From: Taxawa tesnikishii (nom. ined.)
Lineage: Eukaryota; Ascomycota; Dothideomycetes; Dothideales
Length of the DNA: 64,000 bases
Direction: 5' to 3'
Assembly: GCA_030247885.1 (NCBI GenBank)
Contig: JAPDRO010000015.1
Coordinates: forward strand, 186,001 to 250,000
The notes beneath the pieces are model-generated. The model had not been told where the DNA came from. It was given only the letters and a program-made list of their open reading frames with translations, and did no database searches. The position numbers were made by a program, and so were the translations under genes. Of the stretch, positions 24,170-35,279 are shown piece after piece; positions within the stretch are counted from its first letter, which is position 1, and every line of letters starts with the position of its first letter.

Positions 24170-27100
24170 ATGGCGTTCACCAAGGGTATGGCAGACCGCC
24201 CTGAAAGCTTGCGCTTCCCGCAATCCCCTCGCGACGATCCACCTTTCCCTACATACACCTCTTCCCTCTCGCCTCTACGCAGTCTCAACGGCAGAGCAAA
24301 CGGAAGCACTACAACCGCCGGCGATGTAAGAGGAAGCTTGACAAGACGATTCACAACCAACGCGGTTCCGACAACTTTGGCGCTGTCTCCGATTGGACAG
24401 CAGAGGAGGCTGGCAGTGGAGCCTAGAGATTACTTATCCACGTCCACGGTAAGTAATCTTGTGTGTTTCCACGACTGAGCAGGAAAGGGAGAGGGGATGC
24501 TACAGTCTGTTGCACAAGTGCTGGGGACCTGCGACGAGATGGTGTTGGTCATGGTTGGAACGAGCCTCGGCCATGGTGGTTGTTTCTGCAACTGCGCGCT
24601 CTTACCATGCACCCACATAACCTCCAGAAGCCTGGGTTGTAGCACAGATTTGTATTGCGACCGCTCCCTTGCGACTATTATCTTGTGAAACATGATAGCT
24701 AACAACAATAGCAGACATTCAATAGGATTGGTCCGGTTAGTACGCTTCACTTCTTCACTACTCGGTCACCTCAATAGCGGCACCTGCGCTGCTTTCTATT
24801 GTCCGCACGACGACAATCGCTCAATTGCAAGACGAAGAACATCGAAACCCCCATTCCTCGCATCGTCTCTATGCTTTCTACATCACACTCCTTGCTTTCT
24901 TCCAATACTTCCTTCACAGCTTTCGATATACACACGCGAATCCCTGTACAGACGTCATTGCTTACCAGTGTCTCGACATTTACACCCTGCTGTTCTTTTC
25001 TTCGGCTGGTCCGACTGCAGTCTCTAGGCTATCACACCTCTTGTACTTTCTTATACATCTATTTCATCATGCATCAACTTGCATACGTTACTATAGCTGA
25101 CAATGACAAGGCCGAGAGAAAAGCTCGTCAATACGAGGAACTCTTGGCGCAGCAGCGCAGAATCCAGGCTCAGATGGACTTGATCGACCCCGAAACTCGT
25201 CGTGAGGTCGACGAGGTCAAGCGTCTCGAGCAGGACATTCACCGTTTCACCTCTGGTCACCAGTCCGAACCAACGACACCACCTGAGTACTACAGTTATC
25301 CATCAGCGGTCTCTCGCCCAAACCGCTACTCTTCGTCTGCTTTGACCTCCCCACCTGGTCTTGCAAACCGCCCAGCCCGCTCCGGCTCTCAGCTCACTTC
25401 TCCGCCAGCGAGTTACGTTCGTCCTTTTAGCTCTCACGCCGCTGTAAACCAACTCCCATCGAAGTCCGTCCCAGGCTCCCGTCGCAACTCGGACGAAGAG
25501 GAGGAAGAAGACGACTACACCTACGGGTTTTCTGACAGCCGCGCTGCAGCAAAGTATGTATTATCTCACTTTATGGCTCGCAAGATCTTCCAGCGTTAGA
25601 ATTTGCCACCTGGTTCCTTCACCTGGAAGATCTTCGAGTTGAAACCTATCTAACGTTCCTTCCCTTCCTTCCCTCCACCCTTAACCTTACCGCTCTCGTC
25701 CTTCGCAACACGACACGTCGCTTTCACTATCAGCATCTGACGTTACCTCATCTAGTCTCAACCGCAACTCCATGCCTGTCACCGGCTACGATCTTCGCAA
25801 CAAGACCAGCATGATGGATCTCGCTTCCCTGCTCGGCCACGTCAACACCACCAGCTTCTTGTTCGGTGATGATGACGACAACAAGCCGGTCAAGCAAGCT
25901 CAGAACACTGCTTCTCCAGATGCAAAGACCTACTTGCAGCTGTATACCACAGACGACCAGTTCCCAATTCTAGTTCGTCGCGAGGGTGATGGCCCCATGC
26001 AGCTGTCTGCGTCGTCTGCGGCCCTCGACTTGGCGTTGTCGCAGTCACCGGGCCCTGAGGCGCAGCAGGCAGCCGACAAAGCTAAGCGCCACCGCCAGAG
26101 CCTTCCACCAAGTGCCATGCGTCAAACTTCCTACCTGGGCGGTGACGGTGCCATGTCGCCACTCAACAGTATCCTTTCCGACCTAGCTACCGCAAAGAAC
26201 ACGGCTGCCAACAGACGCTCCCTTGAGGTCAAGTTTGCCGGTGTCACTGAGAACAAACGCCCTTCTCTGCTTACATCATCGCCAAACGCTGGAGCAAACG
26301 GCTTCCCCAGGCTGCAGTCTTCTTATTCTACCAACGACATTCCAACCCTTAAGAGCACCAAGACAACCTCGCCTGCTGAACGTAAGGCTGTTGCGATTCA
26401 AGATCCCCAAACCGACTACCGCTCTCCTGATCGCACTCAAGTCAACCTGGCCACCCTCAACGCCTTGACCGGCCCTGACAATCGCCAGGCTCAAGATCTT
26501 CATAACAGCTTCACTCAGCTTGAAGAGCAGAACAACGGTTTCCGCTCACCGCAAACCGGTCTTCAAGCTAGCGCCGCTCCTTTTGGTCCTTCCGTCGTTG
26601 CTCCATCCCAAGAGTCGGGCAACACTGGCACAGCTGTCCCTGCTGCCCAGCCCATTGCTCCATACGGCGCTCCAGCTGCATTCTACGGCGGATACGGCAT
26701 GCAAATATTGAACGGTGCTTTCAACAACATGTACATCGGTGGCAACCAAGGCTACGGTCAGATGCCCATCTACCCAGGCGCCTACGGTGGTTACTCCCAG
26801 TACCCTCAGCCAGCTGCTGCACGCTATCCCGACAGCCAGAATCGCGTCACTCAGCAGCGCCGTACGCAGAATGGAGATGAGAACGCTCGCTTCGCCAATA
26901 TCAAGCTTGAATCTCTGACTGGAGAGATCCACCAGCTTTGCAAGGATCAGCATGGCTGCCGCTACCTCCAAAAGAAGCTGGAGGACCGCAACCCTGAGCA
27001 AGTGCAGATGATCTTTGAGGAGACTGCTCCTCATGTTATTGAATTGATGACCGACCCGTTCGGCAATTACCTTTGCCAAAAGCTGCTTGAGTATGCGAAC

Positions 27101-28202
27101 GACGATCAGCGCACTACCCTCATCCGCAACGCTTCGCCACAGATGGTCAAGATCGCTCTCAACCAGCACGGCACCCGCGCTCTTCAGAAGATGATCGAGT
27201 TTGTTTCTACTCCTCAGCAGATTAACATGATCATCGATGCCCTCAAGTACGAGGTTGTTCCTTTGATTCAAGACCTGAACGGCAACCACGTCATTCAGAA
27301 GTGCCTGAACCACTTGTCTGCCGCTGACGCGCAGTTCATCTTTAACGCCGTCGGTACCAACTGCGTCATCGTCGGCACTCACCGTCACGGCTGCTGCGTC
27401 CTCCAGCGCTGCATTGACCATGCCTCTGGCGAGCAGAAGGGCCAGCTTGTGGGCCACATCACCAACAACGCCTTCGCACTCGTTCAGGATCCATTTGGCA
27501 ACTATGTTGTTCAGTACATCCTCGACCTTGGCGAGCCCACGTTCACCGAACCACTTTGCCGCGGTTTCGTTGGAAACGTTGTTCTCCTCTCCAAGCAGAA
27601 GTTCAGCTCCAACGTCATCGAGAAGTGCATTCGCACCGCCAGTGATGATACCAAGAGGCTTCTCATCGAGGAGATGCTCAACCCAGTAGAGCTTGACAAG
27701 CTTCTGCGTGACTCTTTCGCCAACTACGTTGTCCAGACTGCAGTAAGTCACTTGCACCTGCTGTTGGTCTAACTCACTAATCCCACAATAGATGGACTTC
27801 TCTGATCCAGATACCAAAGTCCGCCTGGTCGAGAGCATCCGCCCTATCCTCCCAACCATCCGCCACACTCCATACGGCCGCCGTATTCAGGGCAAGATCC
27901 AAGAGTACGACAGTCGCATGGGCGGCCCAAGCGGCCACCTGGCATCAAGCGATGTGCTTTCACCTGGTCAATTGTCCATCAGCAGCCAAGGCACTCCTTA
28001 CGGTCGCCAGAACGGGTACAGTGCTGTCGCTAGCCCTCTCAACCGTGGCGGCAACTACGCCAACATCACCTCCCCAACGCCAAACCGTGGTGCAAACGCC
28101 CCGGGTGTCATGTTCGGCCGCAACGGCGCTCCACCTGTGTTTGGCCAAGGATTCCCAGGCCTTGGCCGCGCCCCTCAGGCCAACGGTATGGGCCAATACT
28201 AA
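24170..28202 (+). CDS. Pumilio/PUF-family RNA-binding translational regulator
   Basis: Binds 3' UTR elements to repress or destabilise mRNAs. My exons are 24170..24448, 24715..24735 (21-nt micro-exon, TFNRIGP), 25097..25553, 25756..27742 and 27792..28202. The PUF array lies at about 26920-27880, with eight repeats recognisable by their helix-2 cores: QHGCRYLQKKLE, PFGNYLCQKLLE, QHGTRALQKMIE, LNGNHVIQKCLN, RHGCCVLQRCID, PFGNYVVQYILD, KFSSNVIEKCIR, SFANYVVQTA. The array ends with PYGRRIQGKIQE. The long N-terminus is disordered and Ser/Pro/Gln-rich, with an acidic patch EEEEEDDY; the C-terminus is Gly/Asn-rich. The junction between micro-exon and exon 3 is one base out of phase; loss of one G at CCGG before GTTAGT would explain it. 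A shorter start at 25069 (MHQLAYVTIADNDK) is possible but sits in what I read as intron 2. PUF4/Mpt5-like by layout; the subgroup is uncertain. Confidence 0.88.
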
Positions 28203-29153
28203 GCGTCACCTCTTCAAACAAATGGTACGACATGACGAATACGGTGATCAGGATTTAGAGTGCACTGGAACAGTTACTCAAAAGCATCATGCCTCTGTAA
28301 CTCTGGATTTGAGTCGTCTTTGGTCATCTCCTGCCTTTTCAGACATCTCACAGCGGAAGTCATTGAAGAGCTTTCGACGCATCTACGACGACACGACACA
28401 TTACGGCCCCCTGATTCGATAGACATTCTACTGGTCAGACATTCTGGGCAACCGGCATGAACGACAAGTGGTTCACATCAATTGCATTGCAGCGGCGAAT
28501 TGGTGTGGTCAGATTCATGCGGATGATGGCTTCTCGTCCACGGATCATGAAGCCATTGTCCTGCCTTTGTATTCACGGTAGCATTTCGGGAGTGCTTCAG
28601 CATTCAAGGATCGGCGATTGTTTCTCTTACTTGATTTCTCACTTGATCGTTTCTTTCTTCATGCCTTCACTGGAAAGCCATTCTTCATATACACATGTAC
28701 CAAAGCACGCATAGCGTGGCATCAGACGGGCATTCGGCGACACAACAGCAGCGCGCGCCACAGAGCGGCTCTCTCTATGTACCTTAGTTTTCCTTACATT
28801 TGCAGCCCCGAGAGAGCTTCTCTCACCCTCTGACCATCGGAGTCCGGCTGAGCTGCTGGCTCCAGGGTACCATTGGGCATCTTGTAGCTGCAGATAGATT
28901 TCACAGCTCCGCAATTCATTGATGGTATAACACGGTGTTGGATCTTTTCGTTTCTATGTGACAACGTTCGCGTTGCTGCAAGGGAGCTACATATGAAAAC
29001 GAGCAGTAGTTTCAAGCAAGGAAAGGGCCCTCCATGTATATGAGAGCTTCCCCATAGCTTAATTGTTCCCACTAGTTAGCACCTTCTCTTCCCTTCCTTC
29101 TTACACGTTATCCCAGCGTGACCTCTCACGCCTGCCGACCATTGCCGAAGAGC
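28203..29153. other. PUF 3' UTR and intergenic region
   Basis: AT-richer than the coding sequence around it. No conserved frame seen. A pyrimidine-rich stretch at 29080-29110 precedes the next small gene. Confidence 0.4.
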
Positions 29154-29381
29154 ATGTGTACTCAATTCCTCACCCACTATACTCGCTGCGGCTGCAAGCA
29201 AGTGGGCAACACCGACTACTGCCGCTCTCTGAGCGAGCGCAACAAGAACGGCACCTGCCAGAACACGACTCAGGCAGTGATTGGGACGGAGAACGACAGA
29301 GTGTGCCAATGGTGCTTGGCTGAACTGAAGGCGTCTGTCTATCGAATGAGGGAGAGGAGTGGAATGATCAACCCTCGTTAA
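29154..29381 (+). CDS. Small cysteine-rich protein, uncharacterised
   Basis: A 75-residue open frame beginning MCTQFLTHYTRCGCKQVG. It has eight cysteines, including CGC, YC, GTC and CQWC pairs, and a basic C-terminus. The opening (MC-x-Q-x-x-x-x-Y-x-C-G) is a pattern I associate with small fungal proteins of unknown function; the cysteines could bind zinc. There is no signal peptide, so it is probably intracellular. No intron is needed. Moderate confidence that it is a real gene. Confidence 0.5.
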   Translation: MCTQFLTHYTRCGCKQVGNTDYCRSLSERNKNGTCQNTTQAVIGTENDRVCQWCLAELKASVYRMRERSGMINPR

Positions 29382-29886
29382 TACGGTGAGTCGTCTCTAC
29401 TCACAACCTTTTATCAACTCTAGCACTGCGCAGACAGCATACTAACAATACATGCCAACAGTCCGCATTGAAATCATCATATCCTACCTTATCGTCAAGT
29501 GAGCGTCTTCGGGAGAGAGAGAAGGTGCAGGTCTTGGCGCCGGCGAACGTTCCGTCCCCCGAACTCCGATCTTGGTCGTCTTTCGCGACTCCCACCTGCG
29601 CAAGCTCGACCGTCCAACAATCTGATATTATCACCCAACACGCCATTCGCCTAATCGTCCGGGTTGTCCTACGTCACATACGACTTTCACAGGAACAACA
29701 ACACATCACGACGGTCAGGAGCGAGAGCGGAAGTCACGCCGAAGTTGAGAAGTGGGCGCGAGGCGGAAACTTCGGGTAGGCTTGCGCTTGCACTTGCACT
29801 TGCACTTGCACTTGCGTCGTTCAGATCTCTCCTGCTCCGCGCTCTGCCCGCTTTACTAGCTTATACAACCTTCAAGAATCCCCAAC
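29382..29886. other. Promoter/leader region of the SF3B2 gene
   Basis: No gene recognised. Contains the hexamer repeat listed separately, about 75 bp upstream of the SF3B2 start codon. Confidence 0.4.
29778..29816. repeat. Hexanucleotide microsatellite (CTTGCA)n in the SF3B2 leader
   Basis: About six to seven copies of CTTGCA/CTTGCG just upstream of the SF3B2 coding start, so probably inside the promoter or 5' UTR. Confidence 0.85.
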
Positions 29887-31740
29887 ATGCCAGGCGTGGT
29901 CACCGAGAAGCCTGCCGGGAAGGCAAAGCCGACGAGGAACCAGCTTCGCAGAGCCAAGAAGAAGGCTGAAAAGAGCCGCGAGGTGAGTTACTGATACATC
30001 AACGCGCAGGCGCTTCTCTTACCATTGCTACAGCCTTCCGTCGCCTCATCCGTCGCAGAAACACCTGAGCCTGATGGCACGAACGGCGCGCAGTCGCATT
30101 CCGCAGTCAAGATCGAGACCGACCCTGACCATGTGCCGGCCCAGCAAGACGCAACCGCAGTCGCAGGGAACGAAAAGGATCGCGAACTCACATTGGACGA
30201 CTTCGATCTGCCTGCAGACGACCCTCTCTTCGAGCAATTTCGCGGCGTGTTGGAAAAGTTTCAGGATCCAGACAAGGCAGACGCTGCACTAAAGAGCCTG
30301 AGAAACCAGAGGTTTACTATGATGATGAGAACGAAGACATTCCAGATGAGGAAGAGGAGCAAGGACAGACGAAGCTTTCAAAGAAGGCGCGGAAGGCCAT
30401 GAACAAGCTATCTATCGCAGAGCTTAAAGCCATCGTGAAGAAGCCGGAATTGGTGGAATGGACTGATACTTCAGCGCCCGACCCGCGTCTCCTTGTAGCC
30501 ATCAAGGCTCAACGCAACGTTGTCCCAGTCCCCGGCCATTGGTCCCTCAAGCGCGAGTATCTGTCATCCAAGCGTGGTATCGAGAAGCCAGCGTTTGCGC
30601 TTCCTAAATTCATCCAGGAGACGGGTATTGCGGAGATGCGCGATGCTGTTTTGGAAAAGCAGGCAGAGCAAAGCTTGAAGCAGAGACAGCGTGAGCGCGT
30701 ACAGCCCAAGATGGGCAAGCTTGACATTGACTACCAGAAACTCTACGAGGCCTTCTTCCGTCATCAGAGCAAGCCTGAACTCACACGTTACGGTGAGGTT
30801 TACTATGAGGGCAAGGAGTACGAGACTAATCTTCGCCATCTTCGACCGGGTGAGCTGAGCGACGAGCTGAAGGAGGCCCTTAACATGGCTCCCGGTCATC
30901 CCCTCCATGGCTAATCATGCAGCAACGTTTCGGCCCACCCCTTCATATCCAGCGCTCAAGATCCCTGGTCTGAACGCAGCGCCGCCGGCAGGTGCGAGCT
31001 GGGGTTTCCATCCAGGTGGTTACGGAAAGCCTCCGGTTGACGAGTTCCAGCGTCCTCTCTTCGGTGGCGACATCTTTGGTCAAGGACCACAACCACAAGA
31101 GGGACCCGCCGGTGCTCCAGTGGAGAAGGCGCTGTGGGGAGAGCTGCAACCGCCCGAGGAAGAGGAGGAGGAAGAGGAGGAAGAGGAAGAAGAGGAGGAG
31201 GAGGACGGTAAGGAAGAAGACATCGGTGCAGGACTTGAGACTCCGAGCGGAACCTTCACACCTAGTGGCGTGGCGTCTGCTATGCCGACTGAGTACGGTG
31301 GCACGGAGAGCGTTGCGGGAGAATTTACCCTGCGCAAGAACAAGAGGGCCACAGAGACAGAGGAGACTACAGCACCGCGGTCCGCATACCAGATTCTCCC
31401 TGAGCAAAACATCCGATCACAAGGATTCTTCGGCGGTGAAAGAGCGTACGATCTCAAGAGTGCCAACGCTCCAGTTCTGGGCCAAGACAACAGTGGCAGG
31501 AAACGCAAGGCTGGAGACGTGGACGTCAGTGTGGACGTCGATGCACTTGCAAGTGAAGGCAGATTGAGCAAGGAGGAGCTTTCAAGACAGTATGAGGCGC
31601 AAAGAAAGGCACAGCAAAGTGGACAGTGGAAGGGCGCCGACTTTCAGGAGGATCTGAGCCAAATGGTTGCTGAAGAGAGCCGCAAGAGGCAGAAGAAGGA
31701 CCAGGAGCTTCAAGAGAAGAGGAGAGCGGCCAGGCGCTGA
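29887..31740 (+). CDS. CUS1: Splicing factor 3B subunit 2 (SF3B2/SAP145/Cus1); three apparent frameshifts
   Basis: Component of the U2 snRNP SF3b complex, used at branch-point recognition. Exon 1 is 29887..29982 and exon 2 begins at 30034. The basic N-terminus (RNQLRRAKKKAEKSRE) is followed by an acidic region, the DUF382 core (VEWTDTSAPDPRLLVAIKAQ, PVPGHWSLKREYLSSKRGIE, FIQETGIAEMRDAVLEKQ) and the PSP domain (ELSDELKEALNMAPG...PPPWL...QQRFGPPPSYP-LKIPGLN). A long Glu run and a charged tail follow. The frame steps back by one at AAA 30291-30293 (before EKPEVYYDDENEDIPDEE), CCCC 30900-30903 and CCCC 30938-30941. Each is repaired by a single base that restores highly conserved sequence, so the gene is probably intact. 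About 600 residues. Confidence 0.9.
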
Positions 31741-32359
31741 GGCCTCAAGGATGCGGATTCAAGATAAGCGTTGAGGCTCGCGAGGGAGGCAAGATTGTAC
31801 GATACGGTCGCGGCTGCACACTTGGGAGAGGAGACGTTTGCAAGGATCTCAAGATGGATCCACTGCTCGCATAGAGCCTTCAGTGACTACGTATAAAGTC
31901 CACTCTCGGCTGGGGAGTAGGAGGCTTAGTCAGGATTCTGAAAGAAGGCTGGACCAGATGGACATGGCAAGACTCGAGGACGGTTGCTGCATAGAATGGC
32001 GCGATGGCAATGGATGCATATGAAGAAATCGAAGGATCGAAACAGCTAGTGGCAGGCTATGAGAGGAGGAGATCAAGAAATTACGATGAAATACCCAAGG
32101 TTACTGAATTGATCAAGAATCAAGTGTTGCACGTGATCAGGCGTCGGGCGGAGAGAATGATGATTCGGGGCGTCCGAGCTTCCATCTCCTGGACCTTGCG
32201 AAGCTCAATATAATCACAAGCTCAGACGCAAGAAAACATTCATCGCTCACCTCCAGCACACCACAACGACGACCGTCTGCTGTTGCTGCCCGAAGGTGCT
32301 TGCATTCAAAGCCCCGTCACTAACCTTGACTCTTCCAGTACTTCACGTATAGGCAGCAT
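31741..32359. other. Intergenic region
   Basis: Between SF3B2 and the RS-rich gene on the same strand; only short frames with no recognisable domain. Confidence 0.4.
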
Positions 32360-34521
32360 ATGGATCGCGATAGAAGGTGTGTCCTACGTGGTGCTCGTCA
32401 AAATCCAATCAGACGCCGGTTCTCAAAAAACAGCTCAGTTGCTAGATGACCGCTTTCGCAATGTCTCTTCACAACAACTGTATTGGGCATCGAGCAGGTA
32501 TCTATCCAACGGAATGCCTGTCCACGGGCAGCGCTTCGAGAGGGCTCCCTCTCGCGTTGGCGGCCTTTGAGAACCGACACGTGCTGATTCTATAACCTAT
32601 GCTAAGAATGCATCTAGGCCTTACGTACGCGACCCTGACCAATACGGTGATGGTCGTGGACAGTCCTACCGCCCTGGTCGCTCACCCCTGCGTGGTGACA
32701 CGTACCGCTCGAACCGTTCACCACCTCGCGGCGTACCCATAGGCGGAGACTCATACGCTCCTTCCCGCCTACCCTCAAGAGCCCGTAGCCGCTCACCACT
32801 ATCTTACCGTCGAAGGTCGCGCAGCCCTGGTTACAGAGGAAGAGATGGAGGTGACAGCTACAGGACGAGAGCAAGATCTCCACCGAGGCGAGACTATGGT
32901 CGTGATGATGGATACCGCCCGGCAGGTACGAGGGACTATCGTGATGATCCAGGGTACGGCGGTCGTGGAACACCTCGGTCAACGAGAGACCGTTCCCCGC
33001 TACCATTGAAGCGTGGCAGAGACCCTTCGCCGATTAGCAGCCGTGGAAGACGCTCGCCGCCCTCTTCAAAGCGAGAGGCTTGCATCGCCTCCAAGGTCTC
33101 GATACGACGCTTACCCACCGTCGAGGGATGCCAGGTAGGGGCGCACACGAGACAAAGATTAAGACGTTCTATTGACACATGCCAAGTCCACCACACAATC
33201 ATGAGTACTCGCTCCCTCCGCGCGACCGCAGACGCAGCCCGTCCCGCGAACCTCGACCCAGTCCACCCAGAGGAGTGACCCGTGGTTACCGCCGAGCTGA
33301 TTCGAGATCACCACTGAGACGCAACGACCGTGCTAATCCTCGCAACGTAGATTGGAGAGCACGCCCACGGTCGCCTTCTCCTCGTCCTTCAAGAGGCGAC
33401 CCTATGTCTGTTGACCACACGTCAATGGACTCTGCACCTGATTCCCGCCGCTCCTCTCCGCCCATCCATCCCAGTCGACTGGCCGCCATTGAACCAGAGC
33501 CTCGCCCGACCCGACCGGCGCCGAGAGACGACTACCATGATTCTCGAGTAACCCCGCATATCGCACAAGATCGCCTCCACCAGTTGCGGCTCGCTCCCCG
33601 CCTCGCCGGCGGGACTCGCCCCCGCTCGCGAACGTGATTACCCTCCAGCCGGTCTCGCTCGCGGAGCTCCGCCAACGGGACCTTCACGCCGAGATGAACC
33701 TCTTCCGGCTCCACGTGCTCCGCCCTCCGGTCCCAGCGGTTCGCGTTTCGCCACGCTAGCCATGGATGCATCTCCCCTTCAGGTCCTGCCGCTTCGTCGC
33801 CCGTATCTCTGTCGGCTCACGCTAGACCAGGAGCCAGCGCTGCACTTGGCGCTCCGACACAACCCCGTGGTAGCGGACCAAGCCCTCGTGGAGGCTTCAA
33901 CCGTGACTACCCATCTCGGGACTACCCCACTCGCGGTGATTATCCCACAGGTCCATCCGGACGCGGCCGTGGTGCATTCGGCGGTCCCTGGCGTGGTGGA
34001 CGTGGAGGCGGACCACCACAATCCTTCGGCAGAGAAACGTCTCACGAAAAGACTGGCGTGACCCTCAAGGCGGTCCGCCTTCCGGTCCGAGAGGCTCATA
34101 CGTCCCACCGCCGCCATTCCGTCCAAGTTCGAACTCGACCAGCGCCACGTATCCTCGCACCCAGCGCTTTGGACCCAACGGCGTGCCCATTCCTGAAACA
34201 CCTCGCGGACCTGCAAACGGTGCTGTGCGCGGCGGAGCCGACCGCAAGGCATCGAACCCACACCTCGCTGATCTTCCTCGCGTTGTCGAGGGCGGGCAGA
34301 AGGCGCCGGAGCCGTACGACAGGGGCAGGATCGAGAAGTTGGAGGAGGAGGCGGAAAAGTTGAGGAGGTCGATTGAAGAGAAGCAGGCGCGCAAGAGGAA
34401 GGGGCTGCGGGAGTGGGAGAAGCTGGAGCATGAGAGTGAGGGTGCGGGTTTCAGGGCCCAGCTGGCGGATGAGAGCGTGCGGGCGCTTGCTGGGGAGAGC
34501 GACGGGGGCGCCGCGTTCTAG
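32360..34521 (+). CDS. Arg/Ser-rich low-complexity protein with C-terminal coiled coil (about five apparent frameshifts)
   Basis: Not recognised as a named protein. Exon 1 (32360..32376, MDRDR plus two bases) splices over a 241-bp intron to 32618. This gives MDRDRRPYVRDPDQYGDGRG and then long RS/RD/RG-rich sequence (SRARSRSPLSYRRRSRSPGY, RARSPPRRDYGRDDGY). A second intron, about 33136..33185, joins SRDA to SPPHNHEYSLPPRDRRR. The C-terminal part has GGF/GRG-type repeats and a charged coiled coil (RIEKLEEEAEKLRRSIEEKQ). The composition suggests a nuclear RNA-associated role, which is inference. Frame steps occur near 33070 (two bases missing or one extra), and single losses are needed at CCCC about 33555, CCCCC about 33620, CCCC about 33775 and AAAA about 34045. 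All keep the RS/GRG composition. The start and junctions are provisional. Confidence 0.65.
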
Positions 34522-34616
34522 AAGGACGCGAGCGAGGTCCCGGATCTTATTCTGGTAGAACGAGGGCAGCAGTAAGAGTGCTGAGGGATGCAACAGTGGC
34601 ACATGACCAGGCAGGT

Positions 34617-34638
34617 TGTTGTTGTTGTTGTTGTTGGA
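34617..34638. repeat. (TTG)n microsatellite
   Basis: Seven TTG units in tandem, in the 3' flank of the RS-rich gene. Confidence 0.9.
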
Positions 34639-34673
34639 GTCTCAACGTTTGCATATGGGAAGAGCACGTGTAG

Positions 34674-34702
34674 CATAGCATAGCATAGCATAGCATAGCA
34701 CA
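34674..34702. repeat. (TAGCA)n pentanucleotide microsatellite
   Basis: About six perfect copies of TAGCA, then a degenerate copy. Confidence 0.9.
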
Positions 34703-34863
34703 GCTGGGCATAATAACATCAGCGGTACATGTTCAGTGGTCGAGAGCTGGCTTCACTCTAACAACTACCATGCAGCCTTAGCTTCGTCGGTGGTTTAAGG
34801 GTCCCCGAGTTGCCTGCTGGCACGTGCAGACCATGCCTGGCTGGACCACACGAGCCGTGATCA

Positions 34864-34905
34864 GTCGTAGTCGTAGTTGTAGTCGCAGTCGCAGTCGCAG
34901 TCGAG
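34864..34905. repeat. (AGTCGY)n hexanucleotide array
   Basis: About seven copies of AGTCGT/AGTCGC/AGTTGT in tandem, homogenised into AGTCGC in the right half. Confidence 0.85.
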
Positions 34906-35221
34906 GGAAGTCTTCAATCAAACCCCATAGTACAGTACAAACAATCACATCATCTGTAGCGCTTTTCGCAACACCTTTCTGCATACGGTCAGCAAACCAG
35001 TCCTCGACTCGCGCGCACACAGCCACGGCGTCGGAGATTCGACCGGCAAACTTGTCCGCGTAAGAAGCAATTTCGCCCACGCACCGGCGGGGTGGCGTCC
35101 AGTTTGAGCCAAAGCCCAAAGCGCGCGTGCGTGTGGCTCGGTGCAGGCGTTTATCGACTAGAAGCTTTTCGCTAATATATTTCCCTTCGCCAGCAGCCTC
35201 TTCGTCTTTTTCCATAACATC

Positions 35222-35228
35222 ACCACAC

Positions 35229-35265
<37 letters not shown>
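35222..35265. repeat. (CA)n dinucleotide microsatellite before GIS2
   Basis: About 20 CA units with one CG interruption, ending about 15 bp upstream of the GIS2 ATG. Confidence 0.95.
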
Positions 35266-35266
<1 letters not shown>

Positions 35267-35279
35267 CAAAACTACAACA

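Larger units (their letters stand above)
34522..35279. promoter_or_regulatory. GIS2 upstream region with four different microsatellites
   Basis: No gene recognised. Holds (TTG)n at about 34617-34638, (TAGCA)n at about 34674-34702, an AGTCGY array at about 34864-34905 and (CA)n at about 35222-35265. The last ends about 15 bp before the GIS2 start codon, so it is probably in the 5' UTR. Confidence 0.7.

Noticed and set aside
26546-27868. 440-codon open frame antisense to the PUF gene
   Set aside because: Shadow frame created by codon bias of the real gene; no homology.
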